Positions 1 through 8,852 of a stretch of DNA of 64,000 bases are shown here, piece after piece. The notes beneath the pieces are model-generated. The model did not search any database, was not told the DNA's origin, and worked only from the letters and a program-made list of their open reading frames with translations. The translations under genes and the position numbers were made by a program. The stretch's first letter is position 1, and every line of letters begins with the position of its first letter. Source of the DNA: Rugamonas rubra (lineage in GTDB: Bacteria; Pseudomonadota; Gammaproteobacteria; Burkholderiales; Burkholderiaceae_D); contig NZ_FOTW01000013.1 of the NCBI RefSeq assembly GCF_900114705.1, positions 62,001 to 126,000 of the forward strand, read 5' to 3'.

Positions 1-351
1 CACCAGGCAGCTGTGGGGCAGCTGGCGGTTCAAGGTCTGCGCCTGGGCCAGCCAACTGCCGAGCAACTCGGGATGGATGCCGTGCAGGATGGAGAGCAGC
101 ACTTGCTCCGCCGCCCGCGAGCAGGTCGGCTCGCTCGGGCAGGCGGGCTGGGCGGACGGGGCCGGCGCGGGCGGCAGGTAGCCGGCGCGCTGCCACAGGT
201 CGCTGGCGGCGACGGTATGCCACAGCCGCAGCTCGTCCGGCACGGCGGCCAGCAGCCCGGTCAGCGCCGTGGGCGCGCCCGCGCCGGGCGCCAGCGGCGC
301 GCGCGACAGACCGGCCAGCAGTGTTTTGTGTAGCGTCGGCGCGAGCATCAT
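1..351 (-). CDS. DUF5691-like protein, N-terminal part (cut by window edge)
   Basis: The reading frame starts at ATG 351-349 and runs off the left edge, so only about 117 residues are seen. The start overlaps the stop of the SWIM zinc-finger gene (ATGA), so the two are translationally coupled. The visible part is rich in Leu, Ala and Pro, with no signal peptide. A SWIM protein followed by a DUF5691 protein is a recurring bacterial gene pair, often followed by MoxR-type ATPase and VWA genes; the name rests on that context and on the general look of the N-terminus. No function is established. A different small cytosolic protein cannot be excluded from this fragment. Confidence 0.5.
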   Translation of the reverse strand, partial: MMLAPTLHKTLLAGLSRAPLAPGAGAPTALTGLLAAVPDELRLWHTVAASDLWQRAGYLPPAPAPSAQPACPSEPTCSRAAEQVLLSILHGIHPELLGSWLAQAQTLNRQLPHSCLV

Positions 352-1721
352 GGGACTTGCCCGCCGTCTAGTCCGTGCAGGCGGCCGTCGACGCCGACCG
401 CCAGCGGCAGCAGGGCGTAGCCGTTCCACAGGCCGAACACGCTCACCGGCGCGGCGCCGGCCAGCGCGTGCAGCTGCCAGGCGTGGCGGAATTGGCTGTC
501 GACCGGCAGTTGCGTGCCATCGCTCGCGCGCAACACGAAATGCGTCGCCGGCCCGGCGGCGCGCTGCGGCACGACGTGTTCGAGCAGCATCGGGTAGGTC
601 TCGATGAAGGGATTGACGGCCAAGGCCCGGGCATACTCGGCAAGCAGGGCGGCCATGCTCGACGGTGCCGCCGACGGGGCCGCCGGCAGCGTTGACACGA
701 GCTGGACGTCGGCGCCGAACGCGACACGCATGGGCAGGGCGCCCGGATAAAAATGCAGCGTGCCCCTGTGGCCGGTGCCGAGCAGCAGGGGCGGCGGCAG
801 CGCCTGGGCGCCGGCCGAAAACTGTTGCAGCACGGCCCAGCGCGCGCTGTCCCGGCCGCGCAAATAGCAGCTGCGGCGGCTGACCCTTTGCTCGTCCTGC
901 GTATGGGTGCCGCACACCTGCCACAGGTCGTCGAGGCCGGGCTCGGCCAGCACCTCGTCCTGGTTGAGCACCCAGCCTATGCCGGTCTTGATGTCGTGTT
1001 GCAGCGCCGGCGGCAGCGTGGCCAGGCGGCGGTAGCTGTGGCTCAGCAGCGCGATCTGTGCCAGTTCGCGCGCGACCTCCAGCTCCCAACCGGCCGCGCT
1101 GGAAGCATAGACCAGCATGCCGGTGCGCCGCAGCCGGGCGGCCAAGCCGGGCGCCTGGGTGTCGACCAGGCGCGCGGCCATCGCGTCCCAGTCCTTGGCC
1201 GGTTTGGCGCGCAGACCGGCCAGGCCTTCGCGGGCCAGGTCGGCCAGCCAGGTGTCGAGCACGGCCAGGCCGGCGTCGACATTGCCCTGGCGTTTTTCCT
1301 GCCGCTTCAGTTGCTGCTGGGCCTTGGCGGCGATGTCCTCGTCCGTTTGCGCCGTGTCGGCGTTGGCCAGTTTCGCCGCCTTCTTCTCGCTGCGTTGTTC
1401 GCGGCTCTGCAGCCAGTCGCTCACCCAGGCGGGGGCGGCGCTATCGGCGAAGGCGGCGCCGTCGCGCGCGTACAGCAGATACAGTCCAAGGCCATGCTTG
1501 CAGGGGAATTTGCGGCTGGGGCAGGTGCACTTGAACGAGGGGCCGGCCAGTTCGATCTGCGCCTTGTACGGTTCCTTGCCGCTGCCTTGGCACAGCCCCC
1601 ACAAGGCTTGCGCGTGGCCGCCCAAACCCGACCATTTTGCCAGGCTCGACTGGGCACTCCCCGCCTTGGCCGATGCCGGGTCGGGTGCGAGCGCAAGTAT
1701 TTGATCTGCTGTCAGGGACAT
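348..1721 (-). CDS. SWIM zinc-finger family protein
   Basis: 457 residues. A SWIM zinc-binding motif is seen at residues 65-76 (C65-x-C67, then C74-x-H76, in the stretch FKCTCPSRKFPCKHGLGLY). A charged, Lys/Glu/Gln-rich segment follows (about residues 110-145), then a long helical C-terminal part. SWIM domains bind DNA or protein; in this bacterial family the role is unknown. The stop overlaps the start of the next gene by 4 bases, giving a two-gene operon at least. The start at 1721 is the first ATG of the frame, 131 bases from the next gene upstream. Family call firm; function unknown. Confidence 0.88.
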   Translation of the reverse strand: MSLTADQILALAPDPASAKAGSAQSSLAKWSGLGGHAQALWGLCQGSGKEPYKAQIELAGPSFKCTCPSRKFPCKHGLGLYLLYARDGAAFADSAAPAWVSDWLQSREQRSEKKAAKLANADTAQTDEDIAAKAQQQLKRQEKRQGNVDAGLAVLDTWLADLAREGLAGLRAKPAKDWDAMAARLVDTQAPGLAARLRRTGMLVYASSAAGWELEVARELAQIALLSHSYRRLATLPPALQHDIKTGIGWVLNQDEVLAEPGLDDLWQVCGTHTQDEQRVSRRSCYLRGRDSARWAVLQQFSAGAQALPPPLLLGTGHRGTLHFYPGALPMRVAFGADVQLVSTLPAAPSAAPSSMAALLAEYARALAVNPFIETYPMLLEHVVPQRAAGPATHFVLRASDGTQLPVDSQFRHAWQLHALAGAAPVSVFGLWNGYALLPLAVGVDGRLHGLDGGQVP

Positions 1722-1852
1722 CGGAAGGCGGATGAATAGCGATGGCGGATTTTAGCATTTCACGGAGGAAAAAATACTCTTTAAGTATTATTGCCATTAT
1801 GAAAATCATGCCACTGCCCCGGTCCGCCATCCAGTCGCCAGGATGGGGAAGC

Positions 1853-2299
1853 CTAGTCGGAAACCGCCGCCTCGACCAGTTGCGCCAGCAGTAGCAGCGA
1901 TTCCTGCCAGCCCAGGTAGCAGGCCTCGGGCGGGATCACCTCGGGGATGCCCTCCTGCACGATGCTCAGCTCGGTGCCGCAAAAGATTTCGCGCAGGGTC
2001 AAGGTGGTCCGCATCTCCCCCGGTAGATTGGGGTCGTCGAACTGGTCGGTGTGGACGATGCGCTGGTTCGGCACCAGCTCCAGGTAGGCGCCGCCGAAGG
2101 AGTGGCTGTTGCCGCTGGTGAAGTTGGTGAACGACATCTTATAAGTGCCGCCGACCTTGGCCTCCAGGTGGTGGACCTTGCAGGTGAAGCCGTGCGGCGG
2201 CAGCCACTTGGCCAGGGCGTCGGCGTCGAGCAGGGCGCGGTAGACGCGCTCCGGTGGCGCGCGCAGCACGCGGTGGAGTCGAATGGTGTTGCTGGACAT
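1853..2299 (-). CDS. AHSA1/START-like SRPBCC family protein
   Basis: 148 residues from the ATG at 2299, chosen because AAAGGAGAT lies just upstream; the frame is open 7 codons further but without a ribosome site. The protein opens with a typical AHSA1 pattern (IRLHRVLRAPPERVYRALLD, then the W of AKWLPP), and ends with the W-x-E-x-L pattern of the C-terminal helix. The fold makes a hydrophobic pocket and is used by Aha1-type cochaperones and by many small ligand-binding proteins. It stands alone, so no partner is suggested. Confidence 0.85.
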   Translation of the reverse strand: MSSNTIRLHRVLRAPPERVYRALLDADALAKWLPPHGFTCKVHHLEAKVGGTYKMSFTNFTSGNSHSFGGAYLELVPNQRIVHTDQFDDPNLPGEMRTTLTLREIFCGTELSIVQEGIPEVIPPEACYLGWQESLLLLAQLVEAAVSD

Positions 2300-2416
2300 G
2301 TTGAATCTCCTTTCGCACAAGGTCGATGACGGTCACGGCTTGGTTCGTTGCGACTCTAGCATAGATCCGGCGACGGAAATCCGCCGCGCCGCGGTCGTGC
2401 CGGCGCGGCGGCCGGC

Positions 2417-4183
2417 CTACTTCAGCCGCGCCGGCACGAACTCCTCCATCACCGCCTTGTACAGCAGCTTGGGCGGCACCAGGCCCTGCGCCAGCACGAA
2501 GTCGTTGAAGGCCTGGCGGTCGAACTTGCCGCGCAGCGCCACCTGGGCCGCCTGGCGCGTCTCCATCAAGCGCTGGTAGCCGTAGAAGTAGGAGGTCGCC
2601 TGGCCCGGCGCGCGGAAGGTGTAGCGCTGCACCTCCTGCGTCGCCATGCCCTCGGACAGGCCGACCTCGTCCATCAGGAAGGACTTGACGTCGGCCGCCG
2701 GGATGCGGCCCAGGTTGACCATCGGGTCGAGGAAGGCGCGGGCGGCGCGCAGCATGCGGTGCTGCAGGGCGAAGAACTGGCCGTCGAGCGGCTCGTAGGG
2801 TTGCATCTCGGCCTCGGCGTACAGCGCCCAGCCCTCGACGTTGACGCTGTTGAAGGCGAACACCGCGCGCGCCGTCGAGACGCCGGCCTCGATCATCTTG
2901 GCGAACTGCAGCTCGTGGCCGGGGCGGCCCTCGTGGGCGGTCAGCGTCCAGCTGCCGGCCTGGTGGGTGAAGTCGTCGAAGCGCAGCGCCTTGCCGCTCG
3001 CGTCGGGCGGCATGCCGGTGGTCAGCACGAACTCGCCGTACTCGCCGGTGTTGCCGACCAGCCGTGGCGGGCTCATGTGCGGCGCCGGCTGGCGCGCGTT
3101 CTCCGCCTCGCTGGCCAGGCGGATCACCGCCTTGCGCTCGGGCAGGGTGACGATGCGCTGGGCGCGGATCACCTCCTCGATCTGGCCCAGGCGGTCGGCG
3201 TAGAGCGGCATCACCGCCTCCTTGGCGATCTGCTTGCTCTTCAGTTCGCGCAGCACGGCGCGGTAGTCGGCCGATGCCAGGCCCTGTTCCTTGGCGATCA
3301 GGCCGCCGGTGATGTTCATCTGGTTGCGGATCTCGGCGAAGGACACCAGCGCCTTGGAGATCAGCTGCTCCGGGTCGACGTCGGTGCCGACCTGGCGCAG
3401 GCGGTCGGCGTAGACCTCGGCCGGCAGGCGCGAGTCGGCGCGGGCGCGCGGCAGCACCTCGGCCTTGAGCGTGGCGTTGTAGGCGGTCAACTGTTGTTCC
3501 AGCGCGGAGAAACTCTTCTCCCAGCCCTTCAGCTGGCTCTTCTCCAGCAGCGACTTGATGCCGGCGACCAGGGTCGGGCCGTCGTTGATGACCTGCTCCA
3601 CCTCGCCCTTGAACGGGCCGAGCAGCTTGGGGTTGGCCTTCAGGCGCTCGTGCAGGCGCTCGCGGGCCAGTTCCGTGTAGGGGCGGTAGCCTTTGCTCAG
3701 GCCGGCATATTTGTCCAGCCGCAGCAGCAGCGCCTTCTGCCGCTCCAGCGGGATGCGCGGGTCCAGCATGTCGTGCACCACGCCGTAGATGCTGCCGGTG
3801 GCGTCGATGAAGGGCAGGAAGTATTTGCGCTCCAGCGCGCTGCTGCGCAGGCCGTCCTCGGCCGAGGTGATCAAAATCTCCAGGTCCTGGCGGATCTTCG
3901 CGTCCGGTTCGGCCTTCAGGCGTTTTTTCAGTTCGGCGACCACCGTTTGCGTGCCGCGCTTCTCGTCCTCGAAGCTGTCGCGCGACAGGTCGCTGATCTT
4001 CTCGTCGTAGCCGTCGACGCCCAGGCTGCTGGCTTGTTCCGGCGCCAGCCTGGCTTTTTCCTCGAGCAGCAGCTTGGCGTTGAGGTTGCTCTTGAGCACC
4101 CAGGGCTGCTCGGCGGCGGCGGCCGGCAGGGTGAAGGCGAGGGCGACGGCGCTGCTCAGCAGCGTTTTGATCAACAGTTTCAT
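2417..4183 (-). CDS. DUF885 family protein, exported metallopeptidase-like
   Basis: 588 residues with an N-terminal signal peptide (MKLLIKTLLSSAVALAFTLP, cleavage probably after AAAA near residue 24). The DUF885 signature is at about residues 416-423 (HEGRPGHE), and a second acidic site lies about 30 residues later (NVEGWALYAE). Together they look like the zinc ligands of a gluzincin-type peptidase, and the family has been proposed to be peptidases. The length is usual for the family. Probably periplasmic. Transcribed alone, with a 210-base gap from the Crp-type gene upstream. Confidence 0.87.
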   Translation of the reverse strand: MKLLIKTLLSSAVALAFTLPAAAAEQPWVLKSNLNAKLLLEEKARLAPEQASSLGVDGYDEKISDLSRDSFEDEKRGTQTVVAELKKRLKAEPDAKIRQDLEILITSAEDGLRSSALERKYFLPFIDATGSIYGVVHDMLDPRIPLERQKALLLRLDKYAGLSKGYRPYTELARERLHERLKANPKLLGPFKGEVEQVINDGPTLVAGIKSLLEKSQLKGWEKSFSALEQQLTAYNATLKAEVLPRARADSRLPAEVYADRLRQVGTDVDPEQLISKALVSFAEIRNQMNITGGLIAKEQGLASADYRAVLRELKSKQIAKEAVMPLYADRLGQIEEVIRAQRIVTLPERKAVIRLASEAENARQPAPHMSPPRLVGNTGEYGEFVLTTGMPPDASGKALRFDDFTHQAGSWTLTAHEGRPGHELQFAKMIEAGVSTARAVFAFNSVNVEGWALYAEAEMQPYEPLDGQFFALQHRMLRAARAFLDPMVNLGRIPAADVKSFLMDEVGLSEGMATQEVQRYTFRAPGQATSYFYGYQRLMETRQAAQVALRGKFDRQAFNDFVLAQGLVPPKLLYKAVMEEFVPARLK

Positions 4184-4299
4184 GGGCGGCGGCTTTCAGT
4201 GGTTCCGTGAGCGGGCTGTCACGAATTGCTGAGTAGTATCGTCGTCCGGCATGCCATGGTCAAGCGCGGCGCGGCGCGGCCGCCCGGCGGCCGGCCCGC

Positions 4300-5223
4300 T
4301 CAGTTGCGGGCGGCGCGCCGCCGGCCTGCGCCGTCGAGCGCGTCGAGCGCGTCGAGCGCGTCGGCGTCGGCGGCCCCGGCCGGATCGGCGCCCGGCCCCG
4401 GCGCGACGCGCAGCAGCGGGATCGCCGCGCGGCTCGGCCGGGCGGCGCGGCGGTCGGGGCTGTCGGCGCGGCGGTTGGCGGCGCCGATGCGCGGCCGCCA
4501 CTCGGCCGCCGCCGCCTCGTCGCGCGCCAGCAGGCGGGCGTCGTCGCGCAGCGCGCTGTAGCATTCGCAGGCGTGGCGCGCCAGCACGGCGCGGTCGAGC
4601 ACGATCAGACGGCCACGGCTGAGCTCGATCGCGCCCAGTACCTGCAGCCTGCCGGCGATGTCGGTGACGCCTTCGCGGCGCACGCCGAGCGCGGCGCCGA
4701 GCGCCTCCTGGGTCACCCGCAGCTCGTTGCACGGGCCGTGGTCGAGCCGCTGCAGCAGCCAGCGGCAGAGCCGCTGCTCGGTCGAGTGGTGGCGGTTGCA
4801 GACGGCCATCTGCGCCAGCTGGCTCATCAGGTACTGCGTGTAGCGCAGCAGCAAGCGCATGACCTCGGGCCGGCGGTGGAACTCCAGCCGCAGCAGGGCG
4901 GCCGGCAGGCGGTAGGCGTCGCCGCCGGCCTGCACCACGGCGCGGCTGTGCGGGTGGGCGCCGCCCATCACGCTGGCGATGCCGAGCAGACCCTCGGTGC
5001 CGATGCTGGCCAGCTCGGAGGTGTTGCCGTTCTCCAGGATGTGCTGCACCGAGATGATCAGGCCGCTGGGAAAGTAGACATGGTTGAGCCGCGCGCCGGA
5101 CTGGCACAGCACCTCGCCCTGGCGCAGCTGCACCGCCTCGAGCTGGGGGCCGAGCCGCTCGGCGGCGCCGGCCAGGATGGCGGCCAACAAGGTGTTGCGG
5201 CCGGGTGGGGGAATGGTGTTCAT
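4300..5223 (-). CDS. Crp/Fnr family transcriptional regulator with odd C-terminal tail
   Basis: 307 residues from ATG 5223, which is preceded by AAGGAGATC; the frame is open 7 codons upstream but without a site. An N-terminal cyclic-nucleotide-binding-like beta roll is seen (HVYFPSGLIISVQ, IGTEGLLGIASVMGG), followed by a dimer helix and a winged HTH with recognition helix LGVRREGVTDIAGRLQ. It lacks the usual cAMP-binding Arg-Ser pair and the Fnr cysteines. About 75 residues of low-complexity Ala/Arg/Asp follow the HTH, partly encoded by a 9-base tandem repeat; family members normally stop near 230-245 residues. A GTNCGC-type site lies 89 bases upstream, suggesting autoregulation. Paralogue of the gene at 48689-49435. 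Confidence 0.88.
   Translation of the reverse strand: MNTIPPPGRNTLLAAILAGAAERLGPQLEAVQLRQGEVLCQSGARLNHVYFPSGLIISVQHILENGNTSELASIGTEGLLGIASVMGGAHPHSRAVVQAGGDAYRLPAALLRLEFHRRPEVMRLLLRYTQYLMSQLAQMAVCNRHHSTEQRLCRWLLQRLDHGPCNELRVTQEALGAALGVRREGVTDIAGRLQVLGAIELSRGRLIVLDRAVLARHACECYSALRDDARLLARDEAAAAEWRPRIGAANRRADSPDRRAARPSRAAIPLLRVAPGPGADPAGAADADALDALDALDGAGRRRAARN
4333..4359. repeat. 9-base tandem repeat (3 copies) inside the crp-like gene
   Basis: Three exact copies of GTCGAGCGC (+ strand), followed by degenerate GTCGGC units. On the coding (minus) strand they give the residues DALDALDALDG in the extra C-terminal tail. Being a multiple of three, gain or loss of units keeps the frame. Confidence 0.8.
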
Positions 5224-5311
5224 GCTGGCGATCTCCTTCTGCACCGCCAGCTTGGGCTGTGCCGCCAGGGCCGGTCTGTGCGGCAGCGATCATTGCGCTT
5301 CGGAATCCTAT

Positions 5312-5325
5312 GTGCGCCAGCACAC
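5312..5325 (+). promoter_or_regulatory. GTNCGCYRGCGNAC-type site
   Basis: GTGCGCCAGCACAC followed by AGACC. One mismatch to the shared pseudo-palindrome. It lies 89 bases upstream of the crp-like gene (minus strand) and 160 bases upstream of the histidine kinase gene (plus strand), so it could serve either. The TGTG-N6-CACA spacing within it resembles a Crp/Fnr-type operator. Confidence 0.55.
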
Positions 5326-5484
5326 AGACCAGTGCGCCTGCCGACGGCGATGATGAAAAAACATCGCGATTTCCCCTTGTCGCGGGCGCTTTCCTGCTCT
5401 GGTGATGAGGTAAGCCGCGTTATTCCTCCTGCCCGCAGGCCGCATGCAAGACCGCTAGCATCTACTAAGTGATGGTCCAGTCCG

Positions 5485-6864
5485 ATGAGTGAGATTTCCC
5501 CGGCCCTACCCGACGCCCCAGCCCCCGGCGCCGTCGCAACGCCGCCGTTTGAGCAGGCGGCCATGGCCGCGCTACAGGCGGCGCACGCCGGCGAGGTCGA
5601 GCAGCTGCGCGTGCTGATCGGCCAGCTGCTGGTGCAGGTCGAGTCCCTGCAGGCCGAGAAGGACAGCCGCAGCGCCCTCGAGGGCCACGTCGACCAACTG
5701 CGCGAGGCCAACCAGCACCTGGTCTGGGCCACCTTCGGCGCGCAGGACCTGCAGGCGGCGGCCGAGGGCGCCAGCCTGCGCCAGACCGAGTTCCTGTCGA
5801 TGCTGGCGCACGAGCTGCGCAACCCGCTGCAGCCGATGGCCATGGCCAACGAGCTGCTCGGCCGCCTGACCGGCGCCCACGCCGAGCTGCCCCGCCTGCA
5901 CGCGGTGCTGGCGCGCCAGCTCAAGCACATGGTGCGCCTGGTCGACGACCTGCTCGACGCCTCGCGCATCCAAAGCGGCAAGGTGACGCTGCAGCGCGGC
6001 CCGGTCAGCCTGGCCGACGTGCTCGACAGCGCCGTCGAGACCTGCCAGCCGATGCTGGCGCAGCGCCAGCAAGTGCTGCGGCGCGCCGGCGCGCCGGCCG
6101 ACGCCTGGCTCGACGGCGACGCCGTCCGGCTGGCCCAGGTGTTCTCCAACCTGATTTTGAACGCCTCCAAGTTCTCGCCCGAGGGTAGCGCCATCGAGCT
6201 GCAGGCCGGCCGCCTGGGCGGCCGGCTCGAGGTGGCGGTCAAGGACAACGGGGTCGGCATCAGCGCCGCGCTGCAACCGTTCGTCTTCGACCTGTTCACC
6301 CAGGGTTTCCGCTCGCTCGAGCGGGCCCAGGGCGGGCTGGGCATCGGCCTGGCGCTGGTGCGCACCCTGGTCGAGATGCACGGCGGCGCGGTGCGCGTGC
6401 GCAGCGAGGGCATCGGCCTGGGCAGCGAGTTCATCGTCGAGCTGCCGCTGGCGCCGGCGCCGGCCGCTGTCGCCGCGCCCGTCGTGGCGGCGGCGCCGCC
6501 GGTGGCGCCGCTGAGCATCCTGCTGGTCGAGGACAACGTCGACGCCAGCGACACGCTGAGCCTGCTGCTGACCCAGGCCGGCCATGCCGTCACCCAGCGC
6601 TTCGACGGCGCCAGCGGCCTGGCCGCGCTGCAGGAGCGGCGCTACGACCTGGTGCTGTGCGACATCGGCCTGCCCGGCCTGGACGGCTTCGAGGTGGCGC
6701 GCCGCGCCATCGCCGCCGGCGCCGCGCCGCACTTCGTCGCCACCACCGGCTACAGCCAGCCGCAGGACCGGGCGCGCGCGCTGGCCGCCGGCTACGAGCA
6801 CTATCTGATCAAGCCGGTCGACTTCGCCATGCTGGCGGAGCTGATCGCGGGGTACGCGCGGTGA
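5485..6864 (+). CDS. Hybrid sensor histidine kinase with C-terminal receiver domain
   Basis: 459 residues, no membrane segment, so cytosolic. An N-terminal coiled coil (about residues 20-90, with LLVQVESLQAEKDS) leads into a HisKA domain with phospho-acceptor His109 (SMLAHELRNPLQP). Next is a HATPase_c domain with N-box QVFSNLILNASKF, G1 DNGVGIS and G2 GLGIGLALV. The receiver domain covers about residues 345-459, with acidic pocket VEDN, phospho-acceptor Asp393 (LCDIGLPG), Thr/Ser switch (ATTGYS) and Lys of LIKPVD. There is no HTH or Hpt output. It is followed at 111 bases by a small gene overlapping a KaiC-like gene, so it may report to that ATPase. Confidence 0.92.
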   Translation: MSEISPALPDAPAPGAVATPPFEQAAMAALQAAHAGEVEQLRVLIGQLLVQVESLQAEKDSRSALEGHVDQLREANQHLVWATFGAQDLQAAAEGASLRQTEFLSMLAHELRNPLQPMAMANELLGRLTGAHAELPRLHAVLARQLKHMVRLVDDLLDASRIQSGKVTLQRGPVSLADVLDSAVETCQPMLAQRQQVLRRAGAPADAWLDGDAVRLAQVFSNLILNASKFSPEGSAIELQAGRLGGRLEVAVKDNGVGISAALQPFVFDLFTQGFRSLERAQGGLGIGLALVRTLVEMHGGAVRVRSEGIGLGSEFIVELPLAPAPAAVAAPVVAAAPPVAPLSILLVEDNVDASDTLSLLLTQAGHAVTQRFDGASGLAALQERRYDLVLCDIGLPGLDGFEVARRAIAAGAAPHFVATTGYSQPQDRARALAAGYEHYLIKPVDFAMLAELIAGYAR

Positions 6865-6975
6865 GCCGGCGCGGTTTTTCCGGCGGCGGGTTGGCGCCAG
6901 GCCCGGGTTTTCCTGTACGATGCCGCCAATCCGGGCGCGCCGCGGCGACGTCGTACTGCACACACAAGTAAATCT

Positions 6976-7380
6976 ATGGCTACTAACGAGGAACAGCGGC
7001 ACCGCATGATCGAACGCCTGGTCGGCCGCCCGGCCGCCGCGCCGCTCGACGCCTGCGTGGCGCTGTGGCAGGGCCTGGCGGCGCAGCTCAGCGCCATCAT
7101 CGGCCAGGGCGGCTTCGACTCGCTCTACAACCGCAGCGCCCACCTGGCGCGGCAGACCCGGCCGTGGCTGGCGCCGAGCGCCGGGCGCGACTTTTCCGCC
7201 CTGCGCGACAGCCTGGCGCAGCAGGACGCGCAGCAAGCCGGCGAGGCCTGTAGCGCCCTGCTGATTTTTTTTACCGACACACTGATCTTGTTGATCGGCG
7301 AGCTCTTGATGACCAGCATTCTTCGTGCGGCCTGGGGTGACGACGCTGTGAATACTGCTGGCAAGGAACCGCAACCATGA
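6976..7380 (+). CDS. Small helical protein coupled to the KaiC-like gene
   Basis: 134 residues, not recognised. It is predicted mostly helical, with a hydrophobic stretch near residues 95-113 (LLIFFTDTLILLIGELLMTS) that may be a membrane segment or a buried helix. Its stop overlaps the KaiC-like start (ATGA), so the two are made together. It is not a KaiB: there is no thioredoxin-like pattern and the size differs. No clear ribosome site precedes ATG 6976. The context suggests a partner of the KaiC-like ATPase or of the kinase upstream; that is inference only. Confidence 0.72.
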   Translation: MATNEEQRHRMIERLVGRPAAAPLDACVALWQGLAAQLSAIIGQGGFDSLYNRSAHLARQTRPWLAPSAGRDFSALRDSLAQQDAQQAGEACSALLIFFTDTLILLIGELLMTSILRAAWGDDAVNTAGKEPQP

Positions 7381-8837
7381 GTAGCAAAGTAAACATCCAA
7401 CGCCTGCCCACCGGGGTGCCGGGACTCGACGACCTGCTCGGCGGCGGCATCCCCGAGTTCTCCTTCAACCTGCTGGCCGGCACGCCGGGCAGCGGCAAGA
7501 CGACGATGGCGCACCAGATCATGTTCGCCCTGGCCAACCCGCAGCGGCGCGCGCTGTTCTTCACCGTGCTGGGCGAGCCGCCGCTGAAGATGCTGCGCTA
7601 CCAGCAGCAGTTCCCCTTCTTCGACATCGACAAGCTGAACCAGTCGATCAAGTTCGTCAACCTGGCCGCCGACCTGCTCGAAGGCGACTTCGACCGCGTA
7701 CTCGAGCGCATCGCCGACGAGGTGGCCGCCTTCGCCCCCAGCCTGGTGTTCGTCGACTCGTTCCGCTCGGTGGTGCAGTCGGCCCGCGACCACGAGGACG
7801 GCGCCCAGGGCCTGCAGCGCTTCGTCCAACACCTGGGCATGCAGATGACCAGCTGGCTGGCCACCACCTTCCTGATCGGCGAGTACCTGGCGCCGGAGGC
7901 CGAGTCCAGCCCCGTCTTCACGGTGGCCGACGGCATCATCTGGATGTCGCAACTGGTCCACCGCGACGCCCTGGTGCGCAAGATCCAGGTGGTCAAGATG
8001 CGCGGCCAGTCGCAGAGGCTGGGCGTGCACACCTTCCGCATCAACGACGACGGCGTCGAGGTGTTCCCGCGCGCGGTGGTGCGGCAGAGCGCGACGGGCG
8101 GCGTCGTCATCGACGGCGGCCAGCGCCTGTCGATGGGCGTGGCCGAGCTCGACGCGATGATGGGCGGCGGCCTGCCGGCCGGCTACTCGCTGTTGGTGGT
8201 GGGCCCGTCCGGCTCGGGCAAGACGGTGCTGGCCACCCAGTTCCTGGCCGAGGGCGTGCGGGCCGGCGAGGCCGGCGTCATCGCCGCCTTCGAGAAGAGC
8301 CCGAACCAGATGCTCAGCTACCAGCTCAAGGGCATGGTGGCCAGCGGCAAGGTCGGCGTCATCGACACGCGCACGCTCGACCTGTCGCTCGACGAGATTT
8401 TGCACGACCTGGTGGCGATGATCGAGCGGATGGGCGCCAAGCGGGTGGTGATCGACTCGCTGTCGGGCTTCGAGCTGGCGCTGGCGGCGGTGTTCCGCGA
8501 GGATTTCCGCGAGTCCTTGTACCGGATGATCGCCGTGCTCACCGGCATGGGCGTGACGGTGCTGATGACGGCCGAGCTGGAGGACCGCTACGACATGCTG
8601 CGCTTCAGCTCCTACGGCAACGCCTTCCTGGCCGACGGCATCGTCATGCAGCGCTACGTCGAGCTCGACGGCCAGTTCCGCCGCGTGCTGTCGGTGGTCA
8701 AGATGCGCGGCAGCGCGCACAGCAAGGACATCCGTTTCTTCGACATCGGCGCCGACCGGATCAACATCGGCGCCGCGCTGAGCGAGTACCAGGGCGTGTT
8801 GTCGGGCCACCCGGTGCGCGACGACAAGGCGTGCTGA
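7377..8837 (+). CDS. KaiC-like two-domain RecA-type ATPase
   Basis: 486 residues (cyanobacterial KaiC has about 519). Two KaiC domains: Walker A at 35-42 (GTPGSGKT) and near 276-283 (GPSGSGKT). Of the paired catalytic glutamates, the first domain keeps one (VLGEPP) and the second has EK (AAFEKSP). Lining up the second domain on RYVELDG and KMRGSAHSKDIRFF puts Ala and Phe where the S431/T432 phosphorylation sites of Synechococcus KaiC would be, so a KaiC-type phosphorylation cycle is unlikely. No kaiB or kaiA is near. The operon with a hybrid kinase suggests a stress or redox signalling role, as in other non-cyanobacterial KaiC relatives. Confidence 0.92.
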   Translation: MSSKVNIQRLPTGVPGLDDLLGGGIPEFSFNLLAGTPGSGKTTMAHQIMFALANPQRRALFFTVLGEPPLKMLRYQQQFPFFDIDKLNQSIKFVNLAADLLEGDFDRVLERIADEVAAFAPSLVFVDSFRSVVQSARDHEDGAQGLQRFVQHLGMQMTSWLATTFLIGEYLAPEAESSPVFTVADGIIWMSQLVHRDALVRKIQVVKMRGQSQRLGVHTFRINDDGVEVFPRAVVRQSATGGVVIDGGQRLSMGVAELDAMMGGGLPAGYSLLVVGPSGSGKTVLATQFLAEGVRAGEAGVIAAFEKSPNQMLSYQLKGMVASGKVGVIDTRTLDLSLDEILHDLVAMIERMGAKRVVIDSLSGFELALAAVFREDFRESLYRMIAVLTGMGVTVLMTAELEDRYDMLRFSSYGNAFLADGIVMQRYVELDGQFRRVLSVVKMRGSAHSKDIRFFDIGADRINIGAALSEYQGVLSGHPVRDDKAC

Positions 8838-8852
8838 GCGGCGGCCAGGCCG

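Noticed and set aside
753..1739. Many long antisense frames over real genes (for example opposite the SWIM gene and DUF885)
   Set aside because: About 70% GC makes stop codons rare; these frames are rich in Arg, Ala, Gly and Pro and match no family.
7377..8837. A true circadian clock
   Set aside because: No kaiA or kaiB nearby and the phosphorylation residues appear replaced.
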